A DNA stretch of 32,484 nucleotides, taken from the NCBI GenBank assembly GCA_024763015.1, contig JANTGO010000006.1, positions 1-32,484 of the forward strand, written 5' to 3'. The notes beneath the pieces are model-generated. The model was given only the letters and a program-made list of their open reading frames with translations. It ran no database searches and was not told where the DNA came from. Positions 16,801-25,656 of the stretch are shown here, piece after piece; the first letter of the stretch is position 1; each line of letters begins with the position of its first letter. Both the position numbers and the translations under genes were made by a program. Origin of the DNA: Flavobacteriaceae bacterium (GTDB lineage: Bacteria; Bacteroidota; Bacteroidia; Flavobacteriales; Flavobacteriaceae).

Positions 16801-18145
16801 CGATATTGTTATTTCCAGAACATCTGAAGTTAAGATTGTCGGAGACAAATCTCATAAGGTTTTAAGTAATGACCAATTGATTTACGGTTCCAAATTATAT
16901 AAAAAACCAGGTGATAAAGTCAAAAAAGGAGAGGTTATTGCCGAATGGGATCCTTGGAACTCCGTTATTGTTTCTGAATTTTCAGGTAAAATCCAATATG
17001 AAAACTTAATTCAAGGAACGACTTATCAAATTGAAAAAGATGAGCAAACAAACCGTGAAGAAATTGTTATTTCCGAAAGTAAAAACAGAAAATTAATCCC
17101 AAGTTTGAAGATCGTCGATAATAAGGGAGAAGTGATGCGAACATATAACTTGCCTTTTGGTGCGCGTGTGATTGTAAGCGATGGACAAAAGATAAAACAA
17201 GGTATGGACTTGGTAAAAATTCCGCGTAAATCTGTAAAAGCAGGTGATATCACCGGTGGTTTACCTAGAGTTACCGAGCTGTTTGAAGCACGTAATCCTT
17301 CAAATCCTGCAGTTGTTTCCGAGATTGACGGTATTGTATCGTTTGGAAAGATCAAGCGTGGTAATAGAGAGATTATCGTTACAGCCAAATCAGGAGAGAT
17401 TAAAAAGTATTTGATTAAATTGTCTAATCAAATTTTGGTGCAAGAAAACGATTTTATCAAAGCAGGTACGCCTTTGTCTGATGGTGCTATTACGCCTAAT
17501 GATATCTTGAAAATTAAAGGACCCTCTGCTGTTCAACAGTATTTGGTGAACGAGGTTCAAGAGGTTTATCGTTTACAAGGCGTAAAAATTAACGACAAGC
17601 ACTTTGAAGTAGTGGTAAGACAGATGATGCAAAAAGTTATTGTCGAAGAATCCGGTGATACAACATTCTTGCCGAGTGAATTGGTTCATAAACTAGATTT
17701 TATTGAAGAAAATGATCAAATTTCTTCCATGAAAGTGATTGAAGATCAAGGCGATTCAGATGTGCTGAAAGCCGGTCAGTTGGTTACACCACGTCAGTTG
17801 AGAGAAGAGAATTCAATGTTAAGACGCCAAGATAAGAAATTGGTAGTAGCACGTGATGTTATTCCGGCAACAGCTTCGCCTGTATTGCAAGGTATCACAC
17901 GAGCATCGTTGCAGACCAAATCATTTATTTCTGCAGCTTCTTTCCAAGAAACGACAAAAGTCTTGAACGAAGCCGCTATCAGAGGTAAAGTGGATAGTTT
18001 GGAAGGATTGAAAGAAAACGTGATTGTGGGCAGAAAAATTCCTGCCGGAACCGGCTTAAAAGAATATGAAAATGTTTTGGTTTCCGAAAAAGAAGATATC
18101 GAAGAAATGATCATTGATAAAATTCAAAATAGCATTGTAGATTAA
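13844..18145 (+). CDS. rpoC: DNA-directed RNA polymerase subunit beta'
   Basis: 1433 residues, the usual length in flavobacteria. The N-terminal zinc ribbon has Cys66, Cys68, Cys81 and Cys84. The catalytic NADFDGD motif at 477-483 supplies the three Asp residues that hold magnesium. The trigger-loop region contains 'MRGLMAKP' and '[34 protein letters not shown]'. The second zinc site uses cysteines in 'EEDCGTLRG' and '[15 protein letters not shown]'. The C-terminus '[17 protein letters not shown]' fits the omega-contacting end. It is translated from the same transcript as rpoB, with a DUF3467 gene 15 bases after its stop. Confidence 0.98.
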   Translation: MAKRNNKYTTIKFDKISIALSSPERIKKASRGEVLKPETINYRTHKPERDGLFCERIFGPIKDYECACGKYKRIRYKGIVCDRCGVEVTEKKVRRERVGHIELVVPVVHIWYFRSLPNKIGYLLGLPTKKLEMIVYYERYVVINPGPAVDAEGNPIQKMQFLTEEEYQDILEKLPQDNDYLEDSDPNKFIAKMGGEAIKDLLSSIDLNELSYELRHKANHETSKQRKTEALKRLQVVEAFRKANETRPEGNKPEWMVMNIIPVIPPELRPLVPLDGGRFATSDLNDLYRRVIIRNNRLKRLMDIKAPEVILRNEKRMLQESVDSLFDNTRKSSAVKTESNRPLKSLSDSLKGKQGRFRQNLLGKRVDYSARSVIVVGPNLKLYEAGIPKDMAAELYKPFVIRKLIERGIVKTVKSAKKIIDRKDPIVWDILENVLKGHPVLLNRAPTLHRLGIQAFQPKLIEGKAIRLHPLVCTAFNADFDGDQMAVHLPLGPQAVLESQLLMLASQNILNPANGSPVTVPSQDMVLGLYYITKIKKTGKIYDVRGEGMTFYSPEEVKIALNEGKIDIHAQIKVLITDYDENGKAFEHIIETTVGRTIFNELKPVGVPFINKVLTKGSLRGIISDILKRTDVPTTAKFLDDIKGLGYYYAFKGGLSFGLSNIKVPDEKKILIAKAQEQVDDIKAQYAAGFISQKERYNKTVDIWTTANAQLTELLMDRITNDKEGFNSVYMMLDSGARGSKDQIRQLIGMRGLMAKPKKSTAGGGEVIENPILSNFKEGLSIQEYFISTHGARKGLADTALKTADAGYLTRRLVDVSQDVVVREEDCGTLRGIEVSALKKNNEIVETLGERILGRVVLDDIYNPETQELILPAGEEITEEIVEIINNTTIETIEVRSPLTCEAKHGICAKCYGRNLSTGDMVEKGEAVGVVAAQSIGEPGTQLTLRTFHQGGVAGNVSEQSNMTAKFDGIVEIDELKTVHDDENNVDIVISRTSEVKIVGDKSHKVLSNDQLIYGSKLYKKPGDKVKKGEVIAEWDPWNSVIVSEFSGKIQYENLIQGTTYQIEKDEQTNREEIVISESKNRKLIPSLKIVDNKGEVMRTYNLPFGARVIVSDGQKIKQGMDLVKIPRKSVKAGDITGGLPRVTELFEARNPSNPAVVSEIDGIVSFGKIKRGNREIIVTAKSGEIKKYLIKLSNQILVQENDFIKAGTPLSDGAITPNDILKIKGPSAVQQYLVNEVQEVYRLQGVKINDKHFEVVVRQMMQKVIVEESGDTTFLPSELVHKLDFIEENDQISSMKVIEDQGDSDVLKAGQLVTPRQLREENSMLRRQDKKLVVARDVIPATASPVLQGITRASLQTKSFISAASFQETTKVLNEAAIRGKVDSLEGLKENVIVGRKIPAGTGLKEYENVLVSEKEDIEEMIIDKIQNSIVD

Positions 18146-18160
18146 TTAAAAAATCGAAAA

Positions 18161-18469
18161 ATGAAAGAACAAAAACAACAACAAATCAATATTGAACTTA
18201 CAGATGAAGTAGCTGATGGAATATATTCCAATTTGGCTATTATCAACCATTCTGTTTCCGAATTCATCGTTGATTTTGTTAACATTATGCCGGGCGTTCC
18301 AAAGGCAAAAGTGAAGTCTAGAATCATCCTGACACCACAGCATGCCAAGCGATTGGTTCGTGCCTTAAACGATAATGTAAAACGCTTTGAAAGTGTTCAT
18401 GGACCTATCAAAGATTACGAAACATCCGGACAGCCGCCTATTAATTTTGGCCCTGCCGGTGAGGCATAA
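18161..18469 (+). CDS. DUF3467 family small protein, rpoC-linked
   Basis: The 102-residue protein 'INIELTDEVADGIYSNLAIINHSVSEFIVDFVNIMPGVPKAKVKSRIILTPQHAKRLVRALNDN' matches the DUF3467 pattern, which is widespread in Bacteroidota and has no assigned function. It has no signal peptide or membrane span, so it is probably cytoplasmic. It is the last gene of the secE-to-rpoC run: 15 bases after rpoC and closed by a strong terminator. The tight linkage to rpoC suggests co-expression with RNA polymerase; a physical link is only inference. Confidence 0.85.
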   Translation: MKEQKQQQINIELTDEVADGIYSNLAIINHSVSEFIVDFVNIMPGVPKAKVKSRIILTPQHAKRLVRALNDNVKRFESVHGPIKDYETSGQPPINFGPAGEA

Positions 18470-18491
18470 GTATAAATAGTATTATAATGAT

Positions 18492-18523
18492 AAACGCCTG
18501 TTAGAATTTCTAACAGGCGTTTT
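18492..18523 (+). terminator. Terminator of the rpoBC-DUF3467 transcript
   Basis: A 15-bp near-perfect stem (18492-18506 with 18508-18522) with a very tight loop and core CGCCTGTTAGA/TCTAACAGGCG, followed by TTTTACTTTTTG. It lies between convergent genes; the minus side has a weaker T-run. Confidence 0.85.
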
Positions 18524-18549
18524 ACTTTTTGTTTGAAATTTAGAAGTCT

Positions 18550-20019
18550 TTATTCTTTTATAAATCTAAAAGTGCCAATCTTTTTCGCACCGATTAATTT
18601 CAAAATATACAAGCCACTTCTTAAGTTAGAAACATCAATATTTTGTTCAAATGCGCCATTAAGAACCTTTTGCCCGTTCATATTAAATATTTCAACACTT
18701 TCAATTTCAGCATCATTTTCAAGGCTGATGTTTAAATAATCTTTGGTAGGATTTGGATAAATATTCACTTCATCTTTTTGCAGTTTTTCTACGGCAGTAG
18801 CTTGATTGACATGCATGACAAAAGTATCTACCCAACTTCCTTCATCCGATGTGGTTGCCAAAGTAAACACGACATCTTTTTCGGGGGTATTTGCATAAAT
18901 ACTAAAACCGAAACTTTGTGCCCAAACATCGCTGTTTGCACCAACATCACCAAGATTTACGCTTGCATTGGTAATATTGATGTCGGAGTCTAAAGTTGAG
19001 AGTGTTGAAGTAGTATTATGCGCAATGGATGCACCGCTATTATGAATTTTTATCTCTAGCATAATATCTTCACCCGGATCTAATCGTCCGTTGCTATTGC
19101 CTACACCTCCACCGTTGCCATCTCTAATGAGTTGATCAACTTTATGCAGACTGATATTACCATCGTTGATGTGGAACAAGAAAGAGTCGTTAAAACTACC
19201 TTCGTCACAGTTGATGGTTAGGTTCATAATCACATCTTTTTCTATAGCAGCCGCTGAAATAGAAAATAAAATACCATTGGCAATCGCAGTTGTATTTGGG
19301 TTTAAATCTCCCATAGAGAATGTGCCTGCATTTATGGTGATATCCGAATCGGTTGTCGATAAAGTTCCCGATATATTGTGTGCCGTATTGGTGCCGTTAT
19401 TTCTAATATTGATGGGCAATTCGATTTGTTCTCCGGGTTCTGCAGCGCCATCAGCATCTCCTGAACCATGTCCACTGATGCCATCTAGTGTGATATGACT
19501 TTCGTATTCTAAATCCACATTTCCACCACTTGCATTGTGTGTGATACAAATCTGAAAAGTGCCATCTGACGGGGGCATTGAGCCATAGTCATAAACCCTT
19601 ATATAGTAGGTTTGTCCCACTACAAAGTTTGCGTTATTAATAGTTGCATGGCTGTTTCCGGAGGTGTCGTTACAATCAAACTCTGTAAAGTTTCCACAAG
19701 AACCGGTGTAAATAACCAAAACGGGGTCGATAGATGAGCTGCCATCAACTTTAACCGTATTGGTTGCATATTGCGGTACAAAGGTGTACCAGACGTCTTC
19801 ACCTGCATAAGAGCCGCTATATGCATCGCAAGATCCTTGTGCTAAACCCGGTGTAGCGGTGGCGCCATCAACGGTTCCATTGGTATAAACACAAGTGGCG
19901 TTACTGGTAATCGACGTAGCTGCCGAACAAGCATCATTGGCGGGTTGTGCCATTGTTTCTTGGGCAAAAATACTTACCATAAGAAGTATCAAGCCGGTAA
20001 AAAAAGTATTGTTTTTCAT
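18550..20019 (-). CDS. Secreted protein with type IX secretion C-terminal sorting domain
   Basis: The 489-residue protein starts with a signal peptide (1 to ~25, ending ETMAQ). Next is a pre-peptidase C-terminal-like beta domain (about 27-165) with 'GEDVWYTFVP...TVKVDGSSSIDPVLVIYTGSC' and cysteine pairs. Two tandem repeats follow (about 180-290 and 300-405), each with an acidic Gly/Asp-rich loop, 'PGE.I.L.I.I.N.G...AHN', 'LST.DSDI.I' and 'DEGS..D.F..H.N'; they look like CARDB-type sandwiches with possible calcium sites. Residues ~418-489 ('IYPNPTKDYLNISLEN...VEIFNMNGQKV...LRSGLYILKL') are a type A T9SS sorting domain, which directs export across the outer membrane. No catalytic domain is seen, so adhesion or binding is more likely than protease activity. 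It appears to be a single-gene unit. Confidence 0.88.
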   Translation of the reverse strand: MKNNTFFTGLILLMVSIFAQETMAQPANDACSAATSITSNATCVYTNGTVDGATATPGLAQGSCDAYSGSYAGEDVWYTFVPQYATNTVKVDGSSSIDPVLVIYTGSCGNFTEFDCNDTSGNSHATINNANFVVGQTYYIRVYDYGSMPPSDGTFQICITHNASGGNVDLEYESHITLDGISGHGSGDADGAAEPGEQIELPINIRNNGTNTAHNISGTLSTTDSDITINAGTFSMGDLNPNTTAIANGILFSISAAAIEKDVIMNLTINCDEGSFNDSFLFHINDGNISLHKVDQLIRDGNGGGVGNSNGRLDPGEDIMLEIKIHNSGASIAHNTTSTLSTLDSDINITNASVNLGDVGANSDVWAQSFGFSIYANTPEKDVVFTLATTSDEGSWVDTFVMHVNQATAVEKLQKDEVNIYPNPTKDYLNISLENDAEIESVEIFNMNGQKVLNGAFEQNIDVSNLRSGLYILKLIGAKKIGTFRFIKE

Positions 20020-20035
20020 AAGCTGTTTTTTTTAA

Positions 20036-20197
20036 ATACTAAACTGCTACCAAGATGCTACTTTAGAAAATGAATTATTTTTTCTTTGATTGATGTTAAA
20101 AAATTCTTGCATAGCCGTAGCTACGGAATGATTTCTTAATGAAAAGCAAAGGAAAAAGAAACGCTTTATATTCATCATCTTGGCAACAGTTTAGTAT
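20036..20197. repeat. 162-base inverted-repeat element (MITE-like)
   Basis: The ends are 22-base inverted repeats with two mismatches (20036-20057 and 20176-20197; ATACTAAACTG at the outside, CCAAGATG inside). The interior is loosely self-complementary and is centred on the perfect palindrome CCGTAGCTACGG (20115-20126). There is no coding frame. The layout fits a miniature inverted-repeat or intergenic palindromic element; a flanking duplication is not evident. It lies just upstream of the T9SS gene start, so it may replace or disturb that promoter. Confidence 0.6.
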
Positions 20198-20265
20198 AAG
20201 ATATTAATTTGAAAATTTAAAGATACTTATTTTTTTGAAATTAAAAAAATATTGTGAATGATTGT

Positions 20266-20401
20266 GTAGAGACGCCCAATTTGGGCGTCTGTACGGTGTG
20301 CATATGCGTGTGTGTAGAGATGCAATGCATTGCGTCTGTACGAGGAAATGGCATCTATTTGTTGTGTGAGGTGTAGAGACGTTGCGGCGCAACGTCTCTA
20401 C
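20266..20401. repeat. Array of three GTAGAGACG palindromes
   Basis: Three units share the outer GTAGAGA arm and a variable core: 20266-20294 (core GCCCAA/TTGGGC), 20314-20341 (core GCAATG/CATTGC) and 20373-20401 (core GTTGCG/CGCAAC, a perfect 14-bp stem). The first two carry the same mismatch in the right arm (CTGTAC instead of CTCTAC). Similar GTAGAGACG palindromes are common intergenic elements in Bacteroidota and cyanobacteria. Degenerate half-units continue to about 20444. A minus-strand open frame over this region (20204-20461) is a by-product of the repeats. Confidence 0.8.
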
Positions 20402-20551
20402 AGGCAGCAATGTCTGTACATAGTGTAGGGCAAAATGTCTATGCGGTACAGTGTACGGCATCCGTATGCTGTGAATAAAAGAAATAGAAAATTTTGCAAA
20501 AAATTTATTATATAATATTTTCTAAAACATAATCTTGATAGCAGATTAGTA

Positions 20552-21577
20552 TTAATCCAACAAAATGATTTGCTTGCTATGATAAATATTGATTTTTCCA
20601 TTTTTATCGCTGTAAATTAACACAACTTGGAGTTCGGGATGTTGCTTCAGAAAAATTTTAGTTTTTTCAAAGCCCAATACCATAAATGCCGTGGCATAAC
20701 CATCTGCCATGGTACAGTTCTTTGCTATTACCGAAGCGCTTAAAAGATTGCTTTGTACCGGATAACCGGTTTTGCCATCAAGCGTATGAACATATTTTTG
20801 TCCGGTTTTTTTATCAATATAGAATTTTCGATAGTTTCCGGATGTTGCCATCGCCTGATTTTTTAGAGCTATTTTAGAGATGAATTTTTGCTGAGCTGTT
20901 TGGTTAGGATTGTCAATTGCTACCAGCCAATCTCTTTTTTTTATAATATTTTTTCCTTTTGCAAGTACTTCGCCACCAACTTCCACTAAATAGTTTTTAA
21001 AGCCATTATCGGATAACATTTTACCCAATCGGTCTATGGCATAACCTTTAGCAATCGAATTGTAATCGATATAAGATTGTGGGTATTTTTTTTTAAGAAA
21101 ACCGTGTTCATCAATTTTTATCAGATTATAGCCTACATATTTTTTTAGCGAATCGACAATGCTGCTATCTTTTTCTAAATTTGGCAATTTTTTTCCGGGG
21201 CCAAATCCCCAAGCGTTGACCAAAATACCAATAGTCGGATCAAACCTTCCACCTGTCTCTATGTAAATTTCGCGTGCGGCATTGTAAACATCTTTAAACT
21301 GTTGGTCAACTTTTAAAACTTGTCCTTTGTTTATTTTTGAGATAAGCGAGTTGTCTTGATAGGTCGAAAGTGAATTGTTGATAGCAGTGATGACACTATC
21401 GACATTTTTGTTGCTAATCTGTACATTATTATGGTCAGAAATAGCGGTAATATGATAGGTGGTGCCTAAGGCATTTCCTTCCAAATAATATTTGTGGTTA
21501 GAAGATTTTTTATTTTGCTGACAACTGTTGGCAATTATAAGTAAAAGGAAGACGGGAAGTAATAATTTTATTTTCAT
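20552..21577 (-). CDS. apbE: FAD:protein FMN transferase ApbE (lipoprotein)
   Basis: The 341-residue product begins with a lipoprotein signal (IANSC, lipidated Cys19), as is usual for periplasmic ApbE. The ApbE fold motifs appear in order: 'GNALGTTYHI', 'STYQDNSLISKIN', 'GGRFDPTIGILVNAWGFG', 'DYNSIAKGYAIDRLG', 'YLVEVGGEVLAKG', 'ATSGNYRKFY', 'YVHTLDGKTGYPVQSN' and 'NCTMADGYATAFMVLG', the last providing metal-binding residues. ApbE attaches FMN from FAD to a threonine of proteins such as NqrB, NqrC and RnfG. No such target is in the window. It diverges from the nuo operon; both concern respiratory electron transfer, but a direct link is not shown. Confidence 0.93.
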   Translation of the reverse strand: MKIKLLLPVFLLLIIANSCQQNKKSSNHKYYLEGNALGTTYHITAISDHNNVQISNKNVDSVITAINNSLSTYQDNSLISKINKGQVLKVDQQFKDVYNAAREIYIETGGRFDPTIGILVNAWGFGPGKKLPNLEKDSSIVDSLKKYVGYNLIKIDEHGFLKKKYPQSYIDYNSIAKGYAIDRLGKMLSDNGFKNYLVEVGGEVLAKGKNIIKKRDWLVAIDNPNQTAQQKFISKIALKNQAMATSGNYRKFYIDKKTGQKYVHTLDGKTGYPVQSNLLSASVIAKNCTMADGYATAFMVLGFEKTKIFLKQHPELQVVLIYSDKNGKINIYHSKQIILLD

Positions 21578-21586
21578 AAATCACGA

Positions 21587-21594
21587 CAAAAGTA
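21587..21594 (-). promoter_or_regulatory. Possible -7 element (TACTTTTG) of apbE
   Basis: Matches TAnnTTTG on the minus strand only 9 bases before the apbE ATG, so the mRNA leader would be only a few bases long. No -33 partner is seen. Confidence 0.3.
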
Positions 21595-21834
21595 GTAAAA
21601 TTATATTAGAAAAAATGATTCTGTTTTGCAAGTGCTAAGTTTTTTTTAGTGAGTTTTAAAGAGCTTAATTTTGATGCATAAAAATTTTCTTAAACTTTTA
21701 TGTATTTAACAAAATCATTCGGTTATAAAAATTACAATCATATTTTTATACGGTTTAATATGTAAATACACTTATTAATATGATAAATGAGTTGATTTAG
21801 AATAAAAGTCAATAAATAATTTGTTTTTTTTTAT

Positions 21835-21842
21835 TAAATTTG
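21835..21842 (+). promoter_or_regulatory. -7 element (TAAATTTG) of the nuo operon
   Basis: Exact TAnnTTTG match 63 bases before nuoA. A TTTG at 21820-21823 is only 11 bases upstream, so the -33 partner is unclear. Confidence 0.5.
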
Positions 21843-21905
21843 TCAGATTTTGAAAAAAAAAATTTTATTTGTAACAAATAATACATTTCTATATAAAAAA
21901 AGAAC

Positions 21906-22256
21906 ATGGGAAAAGTAGCCATATTAGTATTTTTATTAGCAGGAGTTGGTTTAATCCTGATTGCTAATTACTTATCAGATTTAATTTCGCAAAAATCAGA
22001 CAATCCGAGCAAGAGGGAGCCTTACGAATGTGGGGTTGAGACGATAGGACCAACTTGGATTAGATTCAAGATTGGATATTACCTCTTTGCTTTGGTTTTT
22101 TTAATCTTTGATGTTGAGATTGTATTTTTAGTGCCTTGGTCAGTTGTTTTTAAGAAGATGGGCGCTGTGGCATTGGTCGATATCATCATCTTTTTGGTTA
22201 TTTTAGGTTTAGGACTTATTTATGCATTGAAAAAAAGAGCTTTGAAATGGATGTAA
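21906..22256 (+). CDS. nuoA: NADH-quinone oxidoreductase subunit A
   Basis: 116 residues with three membrane spans and the NuoA signature '[44 protein letters not shown]' (about 36-80). The cytoplasmic loop between spans 1 and 2, with its cysteine, lies next to the quinone cavity of complex I. First gene of the operon; its last four codons overlap the start of nuoB by 10 bases, suggesting coupled translation. Confidence 0.96.
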   Translation: MGKVAILVFLLAGVGLILIANYLSDLISQKSDNPSKREPYECGVETIGPTWIRFKIGYYLFALVFLIFDVEIVFLVPWSVVFKKMGAVALVDIIIFLVILGLGLIYALKKRALKWM

Positions 22257-22852
22257 ACGATAAAAAAATAAATTGGATAGGCGATTCACCTGAAAAACCA
22301 TATACCAATTCGCCAATTGTAAACGATTTTCCGGGACAGATTATTCCTGCCGGAAATGGTGGTAATATTTTGATTAGTAAACTGGACGATGTTATCAACT
22401 GGGGACGATCTAATTCCCTTTGGCCTTTGTATTTCGGCACCAGTTGTTGTGCTATTGAAATGATGCAAACGGGTGCTGCACGACACGATTGGTCACGTTT
22501 TGGTTTTGAAGTGGCGCGCCCTTCACCCCGTCAAGCAGACGTCATTATTATTGCAGGGACCATTACGATGAAAATGGCTCCGGTTTTAAGAAGATTGTAT
22601 GATCAAATGTCCGAGCCTAAATATGTTTTGGCTATGGGTGCTTGTGCCATTTCGGGTGGTCCATTTTATTACAACACTTATTCGGTTGTCAAAGGTGCCG
22701 ACCATGTGATACCGGTAGATATTTATGTACCGGGTTGCCCACCGCGTCCAGAAGCATTACTAGACGGAATGATGCTTTTGCAAAAGAAAATTAAAACCGA
22801 AAAAATGAAAACCAAGAAAAATCCTATTGTTGGTTTTGATGAAGGTTTATAA
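22247..22852 (+). CDS. nuoB: NADH-quinone oxidoreductase subunit B
   Basis: 201 residues. The four ligands of the terminal [4Fe-4S] cluster N2 are present: Cys67, Cys68, Cys133 and Cys164, in '[10 protein letters not shown]', '[10 protein letters not shown]' and '[15 protein letters not shown]'. NuoB passes electrons to quinone at its interface with NuoD. The N-terminal ~35 residues are a variable extension. A 139-base gap, unusually wide for this operon, follows before nuoC. Confidence 0.96.
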   Translation: MDVNDKKINWIGDSPEKPYTNSPIVNDFPGQIIPAGNGGNILISKLDDVINWGRSNSLWPLYFGTSCCAIEMMQTGAARHDWSRFGFEVARPSPRQADVIIIAGTITMKMAPVLRRLYDQMSEPKYVLAMGACAISGGPFYYNTYSVVKGADHVIPVDIYVPGCPPRPEALLDGMMLLQKKIKTEKMKTKKNPIVGFDEGL

Positions 22853-22900
22853 TATTTTTAAATTAGATAAGCACAGTTGAAAAATTAGAATACTACTATT

Positions 22901-22987
22901 ATGAAACCACTATGTATAATTCCCTTTACACACAAAGATATGATTATGGTGGTTCCATGTGTTACCAATAAAAAAATAAAAATATAA
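22901..22987 (+). CDS. Possible 28-residue small protein between nuoB and nuoC
   Basis: An ATG frame of 28 codons fills most of the nuoB-nuoC gap and ends 4 bases before nuoC. The peptide starts MKPLCIIPFTHKD and contains two cysteines (5 and 20) with a hydrophobic centre. No family is recognised. Close spacing to nuoC fits a translated leader, but a chance frame is equally possible. Confidence 0.25.
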   Translation: MKPLCIIPFTHKDMIMVVPCVTNKKIKI

Positions 22988-22991
22988 ACAC

Positions 22992-23429
22992 ATGAAAAAT
23001 AAACTATCAAATAAATTTCCAAACATTGAATTTGCAGAAGATTTAGAATTGTTGACAATGACGATTCCGCAAGAAGATTATTTGTCATTGATGCAACTAC
23101 TTCGCGATGAATTTGGTTTTGATTATCTTTTTTCAATGACCGGAATGGATTGGGGAAAAGACTTGGGTATTACAAATCATTTGGAAAACACAAATACACA
23201 CGAAATGGTCGTGGTAAAAGTATTGTTTCCGGACAGAGAAAATCCCGAAATTGAAACTTTGGAAAAAATTTGGAAAACAGCCCACTTGCACGAGCGCGAG
23301 ATTTTTGATTTATTTGGTATTAATTTCAAGGGACATTCGGTTATGAAACGCATAATGCTTACCGATGACTGGGAAGGACATCCGATGCGTAAAGATTGGA
23401 TGGATGAAACAAAAATGATTATTCGATAA
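22992..23429 (+). CDS. nuoC: NADH-quinone oxidoreductase subunit C
   Basis: 145 residues, near the short end for NuoC. The conserved C-terminal block is clear: 'KTAHLHEREIFDLFGINFKGH' and 'MKRIMLTDDWEGHPMRKDW' (about 94-137). NuoC (30-kDa subunit) is part of the connecting arm and supports NuoD; it carries no cofactor. It is a separate gene here, not fused to nuoD as in enterobacteria. nuoD starts 3 bases after its stop. Confidence 0.94.
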   Translation: MKNKLSNKFPNIEFAEDLELLTMTIPQEDYLSLMQLLRDEFGFDYLFSMTGMDWGKDLGITNHLENTNTHEMVVVKVLFPDRENPEIETLEKIWKTAHLHEREIFDLFGINFKGHSVMKRIMLTDDWEGHPMRKDWMDETKMIIR

Positions 23430-23432
23430 ATT

Positions 23433-24557
23433 ATGGAACAAGTAATATATAATTCGGCCGATTTAAAGTCGCAGGAATATTTTATAAATATGGGTCCGCA
23501 ACACCCGGCGGCGCATGGGGTTTTGAGATTGATTTTAACAATGGATGGTGAGATGGTTAAAAACATTGAGCCCGATTTGGGATATATCCACAGATCTATT
23601 GAAAAACAATGTGAGCACGAAGGTTATAAACAAATTATCCATCTTACGGATCGTTTGGATTATTTGTCTTCACATATGAACAATGAGGCGGTTGCTTTGG
23701 CAATTGAGCAAGCTATGCAGATAGAAGTCCCTGAACGTGTCAAAGTTATCCGTACGATTATGGGCGAATTGACCCGTATCGCTTCGCATCTTTTGTGGTG
23801 GGGCGTTATGGGTATGGATGTAGGCGCACTGACTACTTTTATGTATGCGTTTCGCGACAGAGAGATGATCAACGACATCATGGAAGAAACCTGTGGTGCC
23901 AGATTGACGATGAGTTACAGCACACCCGGTGGCGTGATGTTTGATTTGCACCCCAATTTTGTTAATAGAGTAAAGGAATTTATTCCGCATTTACGCAGTG
24001 TTATTCCCAAATATGACGAATTGCTTACCGGAAATATTATTTTCCAAAAAAGGATGAAAAATGTAGGTTTTTTATCTGCACAAGACGCCATTTCTCTAGG
24101 TGCATCAGGACCTGTAGCTCGTGGTTCAGGCGTTTCTTGTGATAGAAGAATTATTGAACCTTACAGTGCTTTGAGTAAAGTTGATTTTAAAGAAATTTTA
24201 TACCAAGAAGGCGATAACTTGGCGCGATACAATGTTAGAATGAAAGAAATGTATGAGTCTTTACATATTATAGAACAACTTATCGATAACATTCCCGATG
24301 ATGGTATTCAAGCCAAAACAAAAGCATTGATTAAGTTGCCCAAAGGCGAATTTTTACAACGCGTAGAAACCGCTCGTGGTGATTTTGGTGTGTACATTGT
24401 TAGTGACGGAAAGAAAAACCCTTATCGAGTAAAATTCCGTTCGCCCGGTTTTTCTAACTTAAATACTTTGATGGAGATCGGAAAAAATCAATTGTTAGGC
24501 GATTTGATAGCCATCTCTGCAACTATGGATTTTGTAATTCCCGATATTGACAGATAA
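23433..24557 (+). CDS. nuoD: NADH-quinone oxidoreductase subunit D
   Basis: 374 residues, related to the large subunit of [NiFe] hydrogenases but without the metal-binding cysteines. 'NMGPQHPAAHGVLRL' carries His24 and His28, the latter matching the quinone-headgroup histidine, and Tyr65 in 'CEHEGYKQI' matches the quinone-binding tyrosine. 'DRLDYLSSHMNNEA', 'GMDVGALT' and the C-terminus 'ISATMDFVIPDIDR' are typical. nuoH follows after 12 bases: nuoE, nuoF and nuoG, which normally lie between, are absent. Confidence 0.96.
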   Translation: MEQVIYNSADLKSQEYFINMGPQHPAAHGVLRLILTMDGEMVKNIEPDLGYIHRSIEKQCEHEGYKQIIHLTDRLDYLSSHMNNEAVALAIEQAMQIEVPERVKVIRTIMGELTRIASHLLWWGVMGMDVGALTTFMYAFRDREMINDIMEETCGARLTMSYSTPGGVMFDLHPNFVNRVKEFIPHLRSVIPKYDELLTGNIIFQKRMKNVGFLSAQDAISLGASGPVARGSGVSCDRRIIEPYSALSKVDFKEILYQEGDNLARYNVRMKEMYESLHIIEQLIDNIPDDGIQAKTKALIKLPKGEFLQRVETARGDFGVYIVSDGKKNPYRVKFRSPGFSNLNTLMEIGKNQLLGDLIAISATMDFVIPDIDR

Positions 24558-24569
24558 AAAAATAGCATA

Positions 24570-25646
24570 ATGATATTAACAAATACTACAAATTATTTTT
24601 CTCAATTTATTGCCTATTTTTCCGATACGATAGGTTGGGGTATGGGCGGTCAAATATTGGCTTATGTATTAATTGCCATTGTTTATTTGATATTCTTTGC
24701 CCTTGCCGGTTTATATTTGGTTTACTTAGAGCGAAGGGTGGCTGCTTTTTTTCAATTGCGTCTTGGCCCCAATAGAGTAGGGCCTTGGGGGCTTATGCAA
24801 ACCATTGCCGATGCGCTCAAATTATTATCAAAAGAAATATTTGGTACGGATCGAAAAGATAAATTACTTTACCACACAGCCTATTATCTGGTTATTGTAG
24901 CCGCACTCATTTCTTTATCGGTTATTCCGTTTTCCAATGGTATAGCGGCTTACGATATTAATATTGGGGTGTTTTTTATCTCAGCGGTTTCGTCGGTGGG
25001 TATTCTTGGCTTGCTGATAGGTGGCTGGGGAAGTAACAACAAATATGGTGTATTAGGCGGTATGCGTAGTGGCTTGCAAATGATTAGTTATGAACTATCG
25101 TCGGGCTTGGCTATTTTGACCATTGTCTTAATGGCGGGCTCTTTACAACTGTCGGAAATTATTCATCAACAACAAGCAGGTTGGTTTTTATGGCGCGGTC
25201 ATATTCCGGCTCTGATAGCCTTTGTGATTTTTGTGATTGCAGGAACCGCAGAATCCAATCGTACACCTTTTGACTTGCCCGAAGGCGAAGCGGAATTGGG
25301 TGCCGGTTATCACACCGAATATTCAGGGATGGGTTTTGCTTGGTTTTTCTTGGCAGAATTTATCAATATGTTTATTATCTCTGCCGTAGGCGTTACCTTG
25401 TTTTTAGGCGGTTGGTTGGCGCCTTTTGGTATTACCGACGGTTTGGGAATGCCTTGGCTGTGGGGTTTTATTTGGTTTTTTATTAAAGTAGGATTGATGA
25501 TTTTCTTGCTGATGTGGTTCCGTTGGACTTTTCCACGTTTGCGAATCGATCAGCTCTTAACTTTGGAATGGAAATATCTACTGCCTATCGGTTTGGTAAA
25601 TATTATCTTAATGGCAGTTTTGGTTTATTATCATTTAGTTTTTTAA
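24570..25646 (+). CDS. nuoH: NADH-quinone oxidoreductase subunit H
   Basis: 358 residues, strongly hydrophobic (eight spans in the family). Key loops are intact: 'YLERRVAAFFQLRLGPNRVGPWGLMQTIADALKLLSKE' (about 52-89) and 'AESNRTPFDLPEGEAELGAGYHTEYSGMGF' (about 227-256), which line the quinone tunnel and the charged E-channel. NuoH joins the peripheral arm to the membrane arm. Confidence 0.97.
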   Translation: MILTNTTNYFSQFIAYFSDTIGWGMGGQILAYVLIAIVYLIFFALAGLYLVYLERRVAAFFQLRLGPNRVGPWGLMQTIADALKLLSKEIFGTDRKDKLLYHTAYYLVIVAALISLSVIPFSNGIAAYDINIGVFFISAVSSVGILGLLIGGWGSNNKYGVLGGMRSGLQMISYELSSGLAILTIVLMAGSLQLSEIIHQQQAGWFLWRGHIPALIAFVIFVIAGTAESNRTPFDLPEGEAELGAGYHTEYSGMGFAWFFLAEFINMFIISAVGVTLFLGGWLAPFGITDGLGMPWLWGFIWFFIKVGLMIFLLMWFRWTFPRLRIDQLLTLEWKYLLPIGLVNIILMAVLVYYHLVF

Positions 25647-25656
25647 AATTTGATTT

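Larger units (their letters stand above)
21578..21905. other. Divergent intergenic region between apbE and nuoA
   Basis: 328 very AT-rich bases without coding capacity. It holds one -7 element on each strand (21587-21594 minus for apbE, 21835-21842 plus for nuoA) and no terminator or repeat that I can identify. Confidence 0.6.

Noticed and set aside
18550-20019. T9SS cargo gene as a gingipain-like protease
   Set aside because: No catalytic motif of a peptidase family is visible; only PPC-like, repeat sandwich and sorting domains are present.
20204-20601. Minus-strand frames of 85 and 67 codons between the T9SS gene and apbE
   Set aside because: They translate the palindromic repeat array and the apbE 3' end; the composition is repeat-derived and there is no recognisable protein.
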